NCBI GenBank assembly: GCA_021816625.1
Contig: JAKAXM010000020.1
Location: forward strand, 1-40,656
DNA length: 40,656 bases
Origin: Pseudomonadota bacterium
GTDB taxonomy: Bacteria; Pseudomonadota; Gammaproteobacteria; Acidiferrobacterales; Acidiferrobacteraceae
Direction of reading: 5' to 3'
The notes beneath the pieces are model-generated. The model was given only the letters and a program-made list of their open reading frames with translations, was not told where the DNA came from and searched no databases. The translations under genes and the position numbers were made by a program. This document shows, piece after piece, positions 33,741 to 40,656 of this stretch (within the stretch, counting starts at the first letter, position 1; each line of letters starts with the position of its first letter).

Positions 33741-35131
33741 AACCGGTCGTGGTCCTTGTCGGACGGCCCAACGTCGGCAAGTCCACGCTCTTCAATGCCT
33801 TGACCCGATCCCGGCAGGCGCTGGTCGCCGATCTGCCGGGGCTCACCCGTGATCGCCAATACGGGGACGGGCGGGTCGGGGGCCGCTCCTACATCGTCGT
33901 GGATACTGGGGGCATGGTGCGCGAGCACGATCCCCTGGCGGCCTTGGTCGCCACGCAGACGCGCTTGGCCTTGGCGGAGGCCGATGTCGTGGTCTTTGTC
34001 GTGGATGGCCGCGCCGGTCCCAATAGCGACGATCTTGCCATCGCCGAGCACCTGCGCAGTCTCAATCGCCGGATCTGTCTTGCGGTCAACAAGACCGAGG
34101 GCATGGATGCCGCCCTGGCGGTGGCCGAGTTCCATGCTCTGGGTCTTGGGCCCCCGTATGCGATTGCCGCTACCCACAATCGCGGTCTCGAGGAGCTCAT
34201 GGGCGCGGCCCTCGCGGGTTTCCCGGCGGATGATGGCCCCCCCGAAGGCGGGGCCGGGATGCGCATCGCCATCGCCGGCCGTCCCAACGTCGGCAAGAGC
34301 ACGCTCGTGAACGCCTTGTTGGGCGAGGAGCGGGTCGTGGTTTCCGATCTCCCGGGCACGACGCGCGACAGCGTCTACGTCCCGTTCGAGCGGGAGGGCC
34401 GCGCCTATGTGCTGATCGATACCGCCGGGGTCCGTCGCCGCAGTCATGTTACCGACCCCCTGGAGCGTCATAGCGTCGCAAAGAGTCTGCAGGCGGTGGA
34501 TGCCGCGCATGTGGTCTTGCTCGTCTTCGATGCCCGCGAGGAGGTAAGCGAGCAGGACGTGACGCTGGCCGGACATATCCTTGCGCAAGGTCGGTCGCTC
34601 GTCTTGGTCGTAAACAAGTGGGAGGGTCTCGATCCCGCGCGGCGTGAGTGGATCCGCCGCGAACTCGCCCGCCGCCTCCCGTTTTTGTCGTTTGCGCGCC
34701 CGCACTTTATTTCCGCGCTCGCCGGCTTGCACATCGGTCCGTTATTCCCGGCGATGGAGCGCGCCTATCGCTCGGGGGGCCGGGTCTTGCCGACCCCCGA
34801 GCTGAACCGGCTCTTGCGGGATGCGATAGCGGCAACCGCGCCGCCCCTTGTGCGGGGCCGGCGCATCAAGCCCAAGTTCGCCCATCAGGGGGGCAAATAC
34901 CCCCCGCGCGTCATCGTACACGGCAATCTGGTGGCCGAGACACCCGACGCCTGGCGGCGCTATTTTGCGCAGCGGGTACGGGAGCATTTTCGTCTGGAGG
35001 GGACCCCGGTCGAGGTCGAGTTTCGCGAAGGGGATAACCCCTTTGCCGGGCGCGAGGGTAAGCCGCCGAGCGCGCGCGACGAGGCCAAGAGGCGGCGGCT
35101 GAAGCGTTTTCGCAAGGCCCACTACGGCTGA
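33737..35131 (+). CDS. der: Ribosome biogenesis GTPase Der (EngA)
   Basis: This 464-residue double-GTPase acts in 50S subunit maturation. G domain 1 begins VLVGRPNVGKSTLFNALTRS with DTGGM and NKTEG. G domain 2 begins AIAGRPNVGKSTLVNALLGE with DTAGVRR and VNKWEGL. The C-terminal KH-like domain carries PLVRGRRIKPKFAHQGGKYP and ends in a basic tail. The second-domain NKTE in place of NKxD in G1 is a small variation. The 3' end overlaps convergent xseA by 10 bp. Confidence 0.96.
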   Translation: MKPVVVLVGRPNVGKSTLFNALTRSRQALVADLPGLTRDRQYGDGRVGGRSYIVVDTGGMVREHDPLAALVATQTRLALAEADVVVFVVDGRAGPNSDDLAIAEHLRSLNRRICLAVNKTEGMDAALAVAEFHALGLGPPYAIAATHNRGLEELMGAALAGFPADDGPPEGGAGMRIAIAGRPNVGKSTLVNALLGEERVVVSDLPGTTRDSVYVPFEREGRAYVLIDTAGVRRRSHVTDPLERHSVAKSLQAVDAAHVVLLVFDAREEVSEQDVTLAGHILAQGRSLVLVVNKWEGLDPARREWIRRELARRLPFLSFARPHFISALAGLHIGPLFPAMERAYRSGGRVLPTPELNRLLRDAIAATAPPLVRGRRIKPKFAHQGGKYPPRVIVHGNLVAETPDAWRRYFAQRVREHFRLEGTPVEVEFREGDNPFAGREGKPPSARDEAKRRRLKRFRKAHYG

Positions 35132-36609
35132 CGTCCCCGCACCTCGACTGTGAGCTCGCCATCGGCCAAGCGGATGGTGAGGATATCCCCGACCGCGCAG
35201 TCCCGGCTCGCGCGCACGACCTGACCGTCGGCGTCGCTCACGATGGCATAACCCCGCTGTAAGACCGCAGGGGGGCCTACAAGCATAAGGGCTTGGGTAA
35301 GCCTTGCGTGGCGGTCGCGGTGAGTCTTGACGGCCGCGCGGGCGGCACGCGTCAAGTCCTCAGCGAGCCGCTCGTGCCGGGCCCGTAGGCGCAGATAGGC
35401 GGTACCGGGGTGCTGTGCCCGCAGCCGCTCGCGAAGGCCCGCTAGCCGCCGGGTGCGCGCGTTCAAACGGTCGCGAAAGGCCCCCGCCAGACGCGTCCCG
35501 AGAGGGGCGAGACGCAGCTTGTGGGCGTGGATCTGCGCCTGCGGGGAGCGGCGCTCGAGTCTTTGGGTAAGGGCAAGTACCCGTGCCGTGAGGCGGGCGG
35601 GGTAGAGGGGCAGGGCGCGCGCCAGCCGGTCACGCAATTGCGCAAGGGCCAGGCGCCGTTGCGGCAGGCCGCGCAGGGGTTCTACGAGCAGCCGGCGCCG
35701 CAACTCATCGAGGCGCTGGATGCGTTCCCGCAAGGCGCGGTCCAGGAGCCGTTGCAGCCGTCGCGTGGCGTCCCGGTGGCGTTCGTGCCAGAGCGCCTGA
35801 TCGGGGCTCAGCAGCTCGGCGGCCGCCGTGGGTGTCGGGGCGCGCAGGTCTGCGACCCAGTCGGCGATGGTCGTGTCGGTCTCGTGTCCGATGCCGGTCA
35901 CTACCGGCAATGCGGACCGAAAGATCGCGCGGGCCACGACCTCTTCGTTGAACGACCACAGGTCTTCGAGGGAGCCACCCCCGCGGGCGAGCAGCAAGAC
36001 GTCGCACTCCCGCCGGGCATTGGCGAGGTCGAGGGCCGCTGCGATGCGCCCAGGCGCCTCTTTACCCTGGACGGGCACGGGATAGAGGAGGAGCGCTATG
36101 GCGGGGAACCGCCGCTTCAGGGTGGTGACGATGTCATGCCAGACCGCCCCGTCGGGGGAGGTGATCACGCCGATGCGCCGGATCGAGCGCGGCAGGGGTT
36201 TCTTATGGCGTGTCTCGAACAGACCTTCGGCGCCGAGGCGCGCCTTCAGGGCCTCGAAGGCCCGGCGCAAGGCCCCTTCCCCGGCATCTTCCATCTGTTC
36301 GACGATGAGCTGGAAGTCGCCGCGTCCTTCATAGAGGCTCACGCGGCCGCCTACGAGCACCTGCATGCCGTTGGCCGCCGGACAGCACAAGGCGCGCGCC
36401 CCCCGGAACAAGGCGCAGCGCACCTGGGCACGGGCATCTTTGAGCGTGAAATAAATATGGCCCGAGGCGGGCTCCGACAGGTTGCCGATCTCGCCTTCCA
36501 CCCACACCCGGCCCAGCCGGGCCTCCAGCAGGCCGCGCGCGGCCTGATTCAGTTGCGAGACCGTATAGACGGTCGTGGCGGGGCGGCTATCTGGCGTGAC
36601 GATCTCCAT
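35122..36609 (-). CDS. xseA: Exodeoxyribonuclease VII large subunit
   Basis: XseA with XseB degrades single-stranded DNA into oligonucleotides. The 495-residue protein has an N-terminal OB fold (VSQLNQAARGLLE, VEGEIGNLSEPASGHIYFTL), the catalytic core (RIGVITSPDGAVWHDIVTTL, LLLARGGGSLEDLWSFNEE, VVTGIGHETDTTIADWVADL), a long Arg-rich coiled coil (about 270-420) and a short C-terminal domain. xseB is not in this window. Confidence 0.96.
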   Translation of the reverse strand: MEIVTPDSRPATTVYTVSQLNQAARGLLEARLGRVWVEGEIGNLSEPASGHIYFTLKDARAQVRCALFRGARALCCPAANGMQVLVGGRVSLYEGRGDFQLIVEQMEDAGEGALRRAFEALKARLGAEGLFETRHKKPLPRSIRRIGVITSPDGAVWHDIVTTLKRRFPAIALLLYPVPVQGKEAPGRIAAALDLANARRECDVLLLARGGGSLEDLWSFNEEVVARAIFRSALPVVTGIGHETDTTIADWVADLRAPTPTAAAELLSPDQALWHERHRDATRRLQRLLDRALRERIQRLDELRRRLLVEPLRGLPQRRLALAQLRDRLARALPLYPARLTARVLALTQRLERRSPQAQIHAHKLRLAPLGTRLAGAFRDRLNARTRRLAGLRERLRAQHPGTAYLRLRARHERLAEDLTRAARAAVKTHRDRHARLTQALMLVGPPAVLQRGYAIVSDADGQVVRASRDCAVGDILTIRLADGELTVEVRGRQP

Positions 36610-36647
36610 GCCGCCACCATACCGGGAACGCCCCGCACGGAAAACCC

Positions 36648-36663
36648 CGGGGACCTAGCCCCG
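36648..36663 (-). terminator. Weak terminator-like hairpin behind the SoxK-like gene
   Basis: On the minus strand CGGGGCTAGGTCCCCG forms a 5- to 6-bp stem, followed by GGGTTTT. It lies between the SoxK-like stop (36668) and the xseA start (36609). The U-run is short, so termination would be partial. Confidence 0.3.
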
Positions 36664-36667
36664 TCCG

Positions 36668-36982
36668 TCAGTGGGGATAAAATGGCCGGGCGTGGGCGTT
36701 GGCGGCCGCCTGTTTTTGGGCGGTCTCACACTGCAGGATCACCATATTGGCGGCCTTGATGGCCTGTCCATAATGGCCCTGGGCGTCGGCCTTACGGGCG
36801 GTCGCGAGCAGATGTGGCGTGGCCAGCCACAAGGCGCCCTGGGCGCGGGTCTGCTTTACCGCACGATCTGCCTGCTGTAGGCGCTGCTGGGCCAGCGCGC
36901 TTTGCGGGACGTGGTGGCCGCCCATGTGGGCGCACCCGCCCAGTGCCAGGGCCCAAACGGCCGCCAATGCTATTTTTTTCAT
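36668..36982 (-). CDS. SoxK-like (SoxXA-binding type) small lipoprotein
   Basis: The 104-residue product has a lipoprotein signal (lipobox ALGGC, Cys 17) and then a helical hairpin QADRAVKQTRAQGALWLATP, HLLATARKADAQGHYGQAIK, AANMVILQCETAQKQA. The order 'A-x-G-x-x-W ... L-x-x-A-x-x-A-x-x-x-G-x-Y-x-x-A-I-x-x-A-N' and the aromatic C-terminal end resemble the SoxK/SAXB proteins that bind SoxXA in thiosulfate oxidisers. No sox genes are beside it. DUF4398-type lipoproteins are a possible alternative. ATG 36982 has GAGGAG upstream; a longer frame to 37039 loses the signal peptide. Confidence 0.5.
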   Translation of the reverse strand: MKKIALAAVWALALGGCAHMGGHHVPQSALAQQRLQQADRAVKQTRAQGALWLATPHLLATARKADAQGHYGQAIKAANMVILQCETAQKQAAANAHARPFYPH

Positions 36983-37011
36983 CGCAAGCTCCTCTCTTGG
37001 TATGACTTTAG

Positions 37012-37017
37012 TGTATA
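37012..37017 (-). promoter_or_regulatory. -10 element of the SoxK-like gene
   Basis: TATACA on the minus strand predicts a start near 37005, 23 nt before ATG 36982, with GAGGAG inside that leader. No strong -35 was found. Confidence 0.35.
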
Positions 37018-37082
37018 GACATTCCCAAGCAAAACACAAAGTCCGGGCGCGGGGTGGCCCAAGCGCAGGGCACGCCCAGGCG

Positions 37083-37111
37083 TTTACGCCCGGACGGGCT
37101 TTCCGTATAAT
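37083..37111 (+). promoter_or_regulatory. guaB promoter with consensus -10, adjacent to the ATG
   Basis: TTTACG (37083-37088) and a perfect TATAAT (37106-37111) are 17 bp apart. The ATG of guaB is at 37117, so transcription should begin at or within one base of it and the mRNA would be leaderless. Confidence 0.65.
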
Positions 37112-37116
37112 GGCGC

Positions 37117-38574
37117 ATGCGTATCGTCCAAGAAGCCCTCACGTTCGATGATGTCCTTCTGTTGCCGGCCCATTCGCAGGTCTTGCCTCGCGATGTCGAT
37201 CTGAAGGCCCCGCTCACCCGCCATATCCAGCTCAATATCCCCCTCCTGTCGGCAGCCATGGATACCGTGACCGAGGCCCGGGCCGCGATCTGTCTTGCCC
37301 AGGAAGGGGGGCTTGGCATCATTCATAAGAACCTCGATCCGGCGCGACAGGCCGATGAGGTGCGGCGCGTCAAGAAATTCGAAAGCGGGATCATAAGCGA
37401 CCCGGTTACGGCGCGGCCGGACATGACGGTGCGCGAGGTCCTCGGTCTCATGCGCAGCCACCATGTCTCGGGCGTGCCCGTCATCCGGGATGGCGAGCTC
37501 GTCGGCATCGTGACGAGCCGCGATCTGCGCTTCGAGACCCGCAACGACGAAGTGATAGCGCATATCATGACACCCAAGGATCGGCTCGTGACGGTAAGGG
37601 AAGGGGCGGCGCGCGATGAGATCGTCGCCTTGTTGCACCAGCATCGCATAGAGAAGGTCTTGCTCGTCGACGAAGGGTTTCGGCTCAAGGGTCTTGTGAC
37701 CGTCAAGGATATCCAGAAGGCCACCGAAAAGCCGCTGGCGGTGAAGGACGACCAGGGGCGCCTGCGCGTGGGGGCTGCGGTGGGCGTCGGGGCCGGGACC
37801 GAGGAGCGGGTCGAGCGGCTGCTCGAGGCGGGGGTCGATGTCTTGGTCGTCGATACGGCGCACGGCCATTCCGAGGGTGTGCTGGCACGGGTGCGCTGGA
37901 TCAGGAAACACTACCCCCAGGCCGAGATCATCGGCGGTAATATCGCGACCGGAGATGCGGCCCGGGCCTTGCGGGATGCGGGTGTCGACGCGGTCAAGGT
38001 CGGGATCGGCCCGGGCTCGATCTGTACGACGCGTATCGTAGCCGGCGTGGGCGTGCCGCAGATCACGGCCATCGATAACGTCGCGCAAGCCCTGGCCGGC
38101 AGCGATATCCCCCTGATCAGCGATGGCGGCATCCGGTACTCCGGCGATGTGGCCAAGGCGCTGGCGGCGGGTGCCCATACGGTCATGATCGGTAGCCTCT
38201 TTGCCGGCACTGACGAGGCCCCGGGCACGGTCGAACTCTATCAGGGCCGCTCGTACAAGACCTATCGTGGCATGGGATCTTTGGGGGCCATGCAGGATGG
38301 TTCCAGCGATCGGTATTTTCAGGAGGACGGGGCCCCCGAAAAGCTCGTGCCGGAAGGGATCGAGGGGCGGGTGCCCTATCGGGGCTCGCTTGTGAGCATC
38401 GTCTATCAGCTCATAGGGGGGCTGCGGTCGAGCATGGGCTATACGGGTAGCGTGGATCTCGCGGCTTTGCGCAGTCGTGCGCAATTCGTCCGTATCACGA
38501 ATGCCGGCATGCGCGAAAGCCATGTGCATGACGTTACGATCACCAAAGAACCACCCAACTATCAGCGTGGCTAG
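37117..38574 (+). CDS. guaB: IMP dehydrogenase
   Basis: GuaB oxidises IMP to XMP, the committed step to GMP. The 485-residue TIM barrel carries [13 protein letters not shown], a CBS pair inserted at about 95-205, the catalytic C303 in [34 protein letters not shown] and the flap region [10 protein letters not shown]. No ribosome-binding site precedes the ATG, which fits the leaderless promoter. guaA follows after 7 bp. Confidence 0.97.
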   Translation: MRIVQEALTFDDVLLLPAHSQVLPRDVDLKAPLTRHIQLNIPLLSAAMDTVTEARAAICLAQEGGLGIIHKNLDPARQADEVRRVKKFESGIISDPVTARPDMTVREVLGLMRSHHVSGVPVIRDGELVGIVTSRDLRFETRNDEVIAHIMTPKDRLVTVREGAARDEIVALLHQHRIEKVLLVDEGFRLKGLVTVKDIQKATEKPLAVKDDQGRLRVGAAVGVGAGTEERVERLLEAGVDVLVVDTAHGHSEGVLARVRWIRKHYPQAEIIGGNIATGDAARALRDAGVDAVKVGIGPGSICTTRIVAGVGVPQITAIDNVAQALAGSDIPLISDGGIRYSGDVAKALAAGAHTVMIGSLFAGTDEAPGTVELYQGRSYKTYRGMGSLGAMQDGSSDRYFQEDGAPEKLVPEGIEGRVPYRGSLVSIVYQLIGGLRSSMGYTGSVDLAALRSRAQFVRITNAGMRESHVHDVTITKEPPNYQRG

Positions 38575-38581
38575 ACAGACC

Positions 38582-40159
38582 ATGACGGGGACGTCTGCCG
38601 GGCGGGATACGGGCGATGAACGCGTCCTCATCGTCGATTTCGGGTCCCAATACACGCAATTGATCGCCCGCCGGGTACGGGAGGCCGGGGTCTATTGCGA
38701 GATCCTGCCTTGCGATGTGGCCGACCGAGAGGTCGTGGCATTCGGCGCGCGCGGGGTGATCCTCTCCGGTAGCCCCGAGTCGGTCCATGCCGCGGATACC
38801 CCGCGAGTCCCGGAGGCGGTCTTTGCGCTTGGGGTACCGGTGCTCGGTATCTGCTATGGGATGCAGGCGATGGCCGCCCAGCTGGGCGGCCATGTGGCGG
38901 CGGCCCCGCACCGGGAGTATGGCTATGCGCGGCTGCGTACGGTCGCAGACAGCGCATTGCTCACGGGTCTCGGCGACGAAGCGGGTGGGCTCGATGTCTG
39001 GATGAGTCATGGGGATCGCGTGGAGTCCTGCCCGGCAGGCTTCGTCGCGATCGCGGCCACCGATAATGCGCCGCTTGCCGCCATTGCCGACGAGGGGCGA
39101 CGTTATTACGGTCTCCAGTTCCATCCCGAAGTGACCCACACCAAGCAAGGCCAGGCCATCATCGAGCGTTTCGTGCACGAGATATGCGGTTGCGCCCGTG
39201 CGTGGACGGAGAGCGCCATCATCGAGACCATCCTCGATGACGTACGCGCCCAAGTGGGCTCGGAAGAGGTCGTGTTGGCCCTGTCGGGTGGGGTCGATTC
39301 GTCGGTGGTGGCGGTCTTGCTCCACCGGGCGATCGGTTCACGCCTGACCTGCGTATTCGTCGACAATGGTCTGTTGCGCCGGAACGAAGGCGATGAGGTG
39401 ATGGCGACCTTTGCCGATCACCTCGGAGTGCGGGTGATCCGGGTCGACGCCGCCAGACGTTTTCTGGGGGCGCTCAAGGGCGTCGCCGACCCGGAACGCA
39501 AGCGCAAGATCATAGGCGAGACATTTATCCAGGTCTTTGAGGAAGAGGCGCAGCGCCTGCCGGGCGTCCAATGGCTCGCGCAAGGGACGATCTATCCGGA
39601 CGTCATCGAGTCGGCGGGTGCCAAGGGCGGCAAGGCGCGCGTCATCAAGTCCCATCACAATGTCGGCGGCTTGCCCGAGCGCATGAAATTGAAACTGCTC
39701 GAGCCCTTGCGCCTTCTGTTTAAAGACGAGGTACGGCGTATCGGATTGGCCCTGGGTTTGCCGCCGGCCATGATCCACCGCCATCCCTTCCCCGGGCCTG
39801 GGCTCGGGGTGCGCATCCTCGGGGCGATCGAGGAGCGTTACGCCGATATCCTGCGGGAGGCCGACGCTATTTTCATCGAGGAGCTGCGTGCGAGCGGCTA
39901 CTACGACAAGGTGAGTCAGGCCTTTGCGGTGTTCTTGCCCGTGCGCTCAGTGGGCGTGGTCGGGGACGGCCGTGCCTACGATTTCGTGATCGCGTTGCGT
40001 GCCGTGCAAACGGTGGATTTCATGACCGCCAACTGGGCGGAGCTCCCCTACGGCCTCCTTGGCCGCGTATCCAACCGCATCATAAACGAGGTGCGCGGGG
40101 TAAGCCGTGTTGTCTACGACGTGTCCGGCAAGCCGCCGGCTACGATCGAGTGGGAGTGA
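38582..40159 (+). CDS. guaA: GMP synthase (glutamine-hydrolysing)
   Basis: GuaA aminates XMP to GMP. The 525-residue protein has a class I amidotransferase ([20 protein letters not shown], Cys in LGICYGMQ, His in FHPEVTH), the ATP-pyrophosphatase domain ([23 protein letters not shown]) and the dimerisation domain ending KPPATIEWE, the normal family end. ATG 38582 gives a short extra N-terminus before the domain. The intact 3' end is the probable attachment site for the element that begins behind it. Confidence 0.97.
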   Translation: MTGTSAGRDTGDERVLIVDFGSQYTQLIARRVREAGVYCEILPCDVADREVVAFGARGVILSGSPESVHAADTPRVPEAVFALGVPVLGICYGMQAMAAQLGGHVAAAPHREYGYARLRTVADSALLTGLGDEAGGLDVWMSHGDRVESCPAGFVAIAATDNAPLAAIADEGRRYYGLQFHPEVTHTKQGQAIIERFVHEICGCARAWTESAIIETILDDVRAQVGSEEVVLALSGGVDSSVVAVLLHRAIGSRLTCVFVDNGLLRRNEGDEVMATFADHLGVRVIRVDAARRFLGALKGVADPERKRKIIGETFIQVFEEEAQRLPGVQWLAQGTIYPDVIESAGAKGGKARVIKSHHNVGGLPERMKLKLLEPLRLLFKDEVRRIGLALGLPPAMIHRHPFPGPGLGVRILGAIEERYADILREADAIFIEELRASGYYDKVSQAFAVFLPVRSVGVVGDGRAYDFVIALRAVQTVDFMTANWAELPYGLLGRVSNRIINEVRGVSRVVYDVSGKPPATIEWE

Positions 40160-40170
40160 TACGAGGTCCT

Positions 40171-40186
40171 TCGGGGGCTATCGCCG
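40171..40186 (+). repeat. 16-bp direct repeat, copy 1, behind guaA
   Basis: TCGGGGGCTATCGCCG is repeated with one mismatch 73 bp further on. It starts 11 bp after the guaA stop, where recombination or accessory sites of an integrated element are expected. A related GTTATCG follows at once. Confidence 0.5.
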
Positions 40187-40243
40187 GTTATCGAAAAACT
40201 GACGTAACGTGTTGATTTAGTATGAAATAGGTCACGGCGTCTA

Positions 40244-40259
40244 TCGGTGGCTATCGCCG
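40244..40259 (+). repeat. 16-bp direct repeat, copy 2
   Basis: TCGGTGGCTATCGCCG, the partner of the copy at 40171-40186, differs only at the fifth base. It is preceded by another CTATCGG, so the ATCG-rich unit is partly triplicated. Confidence 0.5.
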
Positions 40260-40274
40260 ACCAGCGGATCAGGT

Positions 40275-40429
40275 TGACGGTAGAACTGACGGTAGGAACC
40301 GGAGGTCGGATTAAGACCCTCCCGTTTACTATCCAGACCAAACCGGTCTTTGACGGTAAAAGTCTCCTCGGGAAAGCGGGTTTTATGCGGCTTTCCCGGC
40401 ATCAGCAGGTCTCCTGGCCCCTGACGGTA
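40275..40429 (+). repeat. Four direct TGACGGTA repeats before the integrase
   Basis: TGACGGTA occurs at 40275-40282, 40287-40294, 40351-40358 and 40422-40429, all in the same orientation. The last two extend to TGACGGTAAAAG. A forward copy (40540-40547) and an inverted one (40559-40566) lie inside the integrase remnant. Such spaced repeats between an attachment site and an integrase gene are typical of arm-type integrase or excisionase sites. The 300-bp gap from guaA to the integrase holds no credible gene. Confidence 0.55.
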
Positions 40430-40460
40430 AAAGCCGTCACGAACAGGAGGAAAAGCCTCG

Positions 40461-40656
40461 ATGCTTACCGACACCGCACTGCGCAATCTGAGTCCTACAT
40501 CATTGATTTATGAGGTGTCTGACCGGGATGGGATGTACGTGACGGTATCGGCCGCCGGTACCGTCACCTTTCGCTCCGATTACCCTCTCAACGGCCGCCG
40601 CGAGACGCTGACCATCGGCCACTGAGGTCCTGGCGGCGTCTCGGGCGCTGGCTCGC
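40461..40656 (+). pseudogene. P4-type tyrosine integrase, 5' fragment, disrupted
   Basis: ATG 40461 behind AGGAGG opens the N-terminal arm-binding domain (DUF4102-like) of a site-specific integrase: MLTDTALRNLSP, then YEVSDRDGMYVTVSAAGTVT and LNGRRETLTIGH. Relatives continue with Y-G-P-G-G-x-S-L-A-x-A-R. Here a TGA (40623-40625) stands at the Tyr position. The following GPGGVS codons are still readable, after which the frame slips: the sequence fits a loss of two bases before GCGCTGGCTCGC. The gene is therefore decayed, or at least interrupted, and runs out of the window. Confidence 0.7.

Noticed and set aside
35521-36759. 412-codon open frame on the plus strand
   Set aside because: Antisense to xseA, whose motifs are clear.
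37084-38655. 523-codon open frame on the minus strand
   Set aside because: It is antisense to guaB and the start of guaA, has no family features and follows from the codon bias of GC-rich genes.
40114-40513. Small open frames on both strands behind guaA
   Set aside because: They run across repeats, have no ribosome-binding site or family pattern, and conflict with the integrase start at 40461.

Overview
The window is a GC-rich, gene-dense piece of a gammaproteobacterial chromosome. Evidence for this is the isc gene order iscR-iscS-iscU-iscA-hscB-hscA-fdx-iscX, the ndk-rlmN-pilW-rodZ-ispG-hisS-yfgM-bamB-der block, the corB/ypjD/ffh neighbourhood, guaB-guaA, and the tight ATGA-type couplings. 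A SoxK-like small lipoprotein, a short MutS2-like protein and a PQQ-type lipoprotein would fit an acidophilic sulfur oxidiser of the Acidiferrobacter/Acidihalobacter kind; this placement is a guess. No rRNA or CRISPR array was seen, and there is one tRNA.

Layout. 1-6.2 kb: tRNA-Val(CAC), a HugZ-like haem/flavin-fold protein, an SbmA/YddA-type ABC exporter, a lipoprotein with beta-propeller repeats, a DUF1345 membrane protein and an aldo-keto reductase. 6.3-8.7 kb: a small, highly structured RNA element ending in a U-tract, then tsaB and a MutS2-like gene without an Smr domain. 8.7-15.8 kb: corB-type and ypjD genes facing ffh, a degenerate squalene/phytoene-synthase-fold protein, ferredoxin fdxA, a PilZ-like unknown and suhB. 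15.9-22.95 kb: trmJ, cysE and the complete isc iron-sulfur operon. Two IscR type-1-like operators are visible, one before cysE and one before iscR. 23.0-26.1 kb: directly behind iscX lies a four-gene stressosome-like module: a diguanylate cyclase, a fused RsbT-kinase/RsbX-phosphatase, an RsbR-like STAS protein and an RsbS-like STAS protein that lacks the phosphoacceptor residue. 26.2-35.1 kb: ndk through der, a translation, cell-envelope and isoprenoid housekeeping operon. 35.1-40.2 kb: xseA, the SoxK-like lipoprotein, guaB and guaA. 40.16-40.66 kb: the 3' end of guaA is followed by direct repeats, four TGACGGTA motifs and a decayed P4-type integrase gene. This looks like the edge of a genomic island inserted at guaA.

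How the parts work together. CysE supplies the O-acetylserine needed for cysteine, the sulfur donor used by IscS, and it carries its own putative IscR site, so cysteine supply and cluster assembly may share one Fe-S-sensing regulator. The downstream stressosome-like genes probably control c-di-GMP synthesis by partner switching, and they sit where read-through from the isc operon could reach them. Several promoters here place the -10 hexamer only 5-7 bp from a start codon, which suggests that leaderless mRNAs are common in this organism.

All calls rest on reading the sequence and on recalled family features. No database search or folding program was run.
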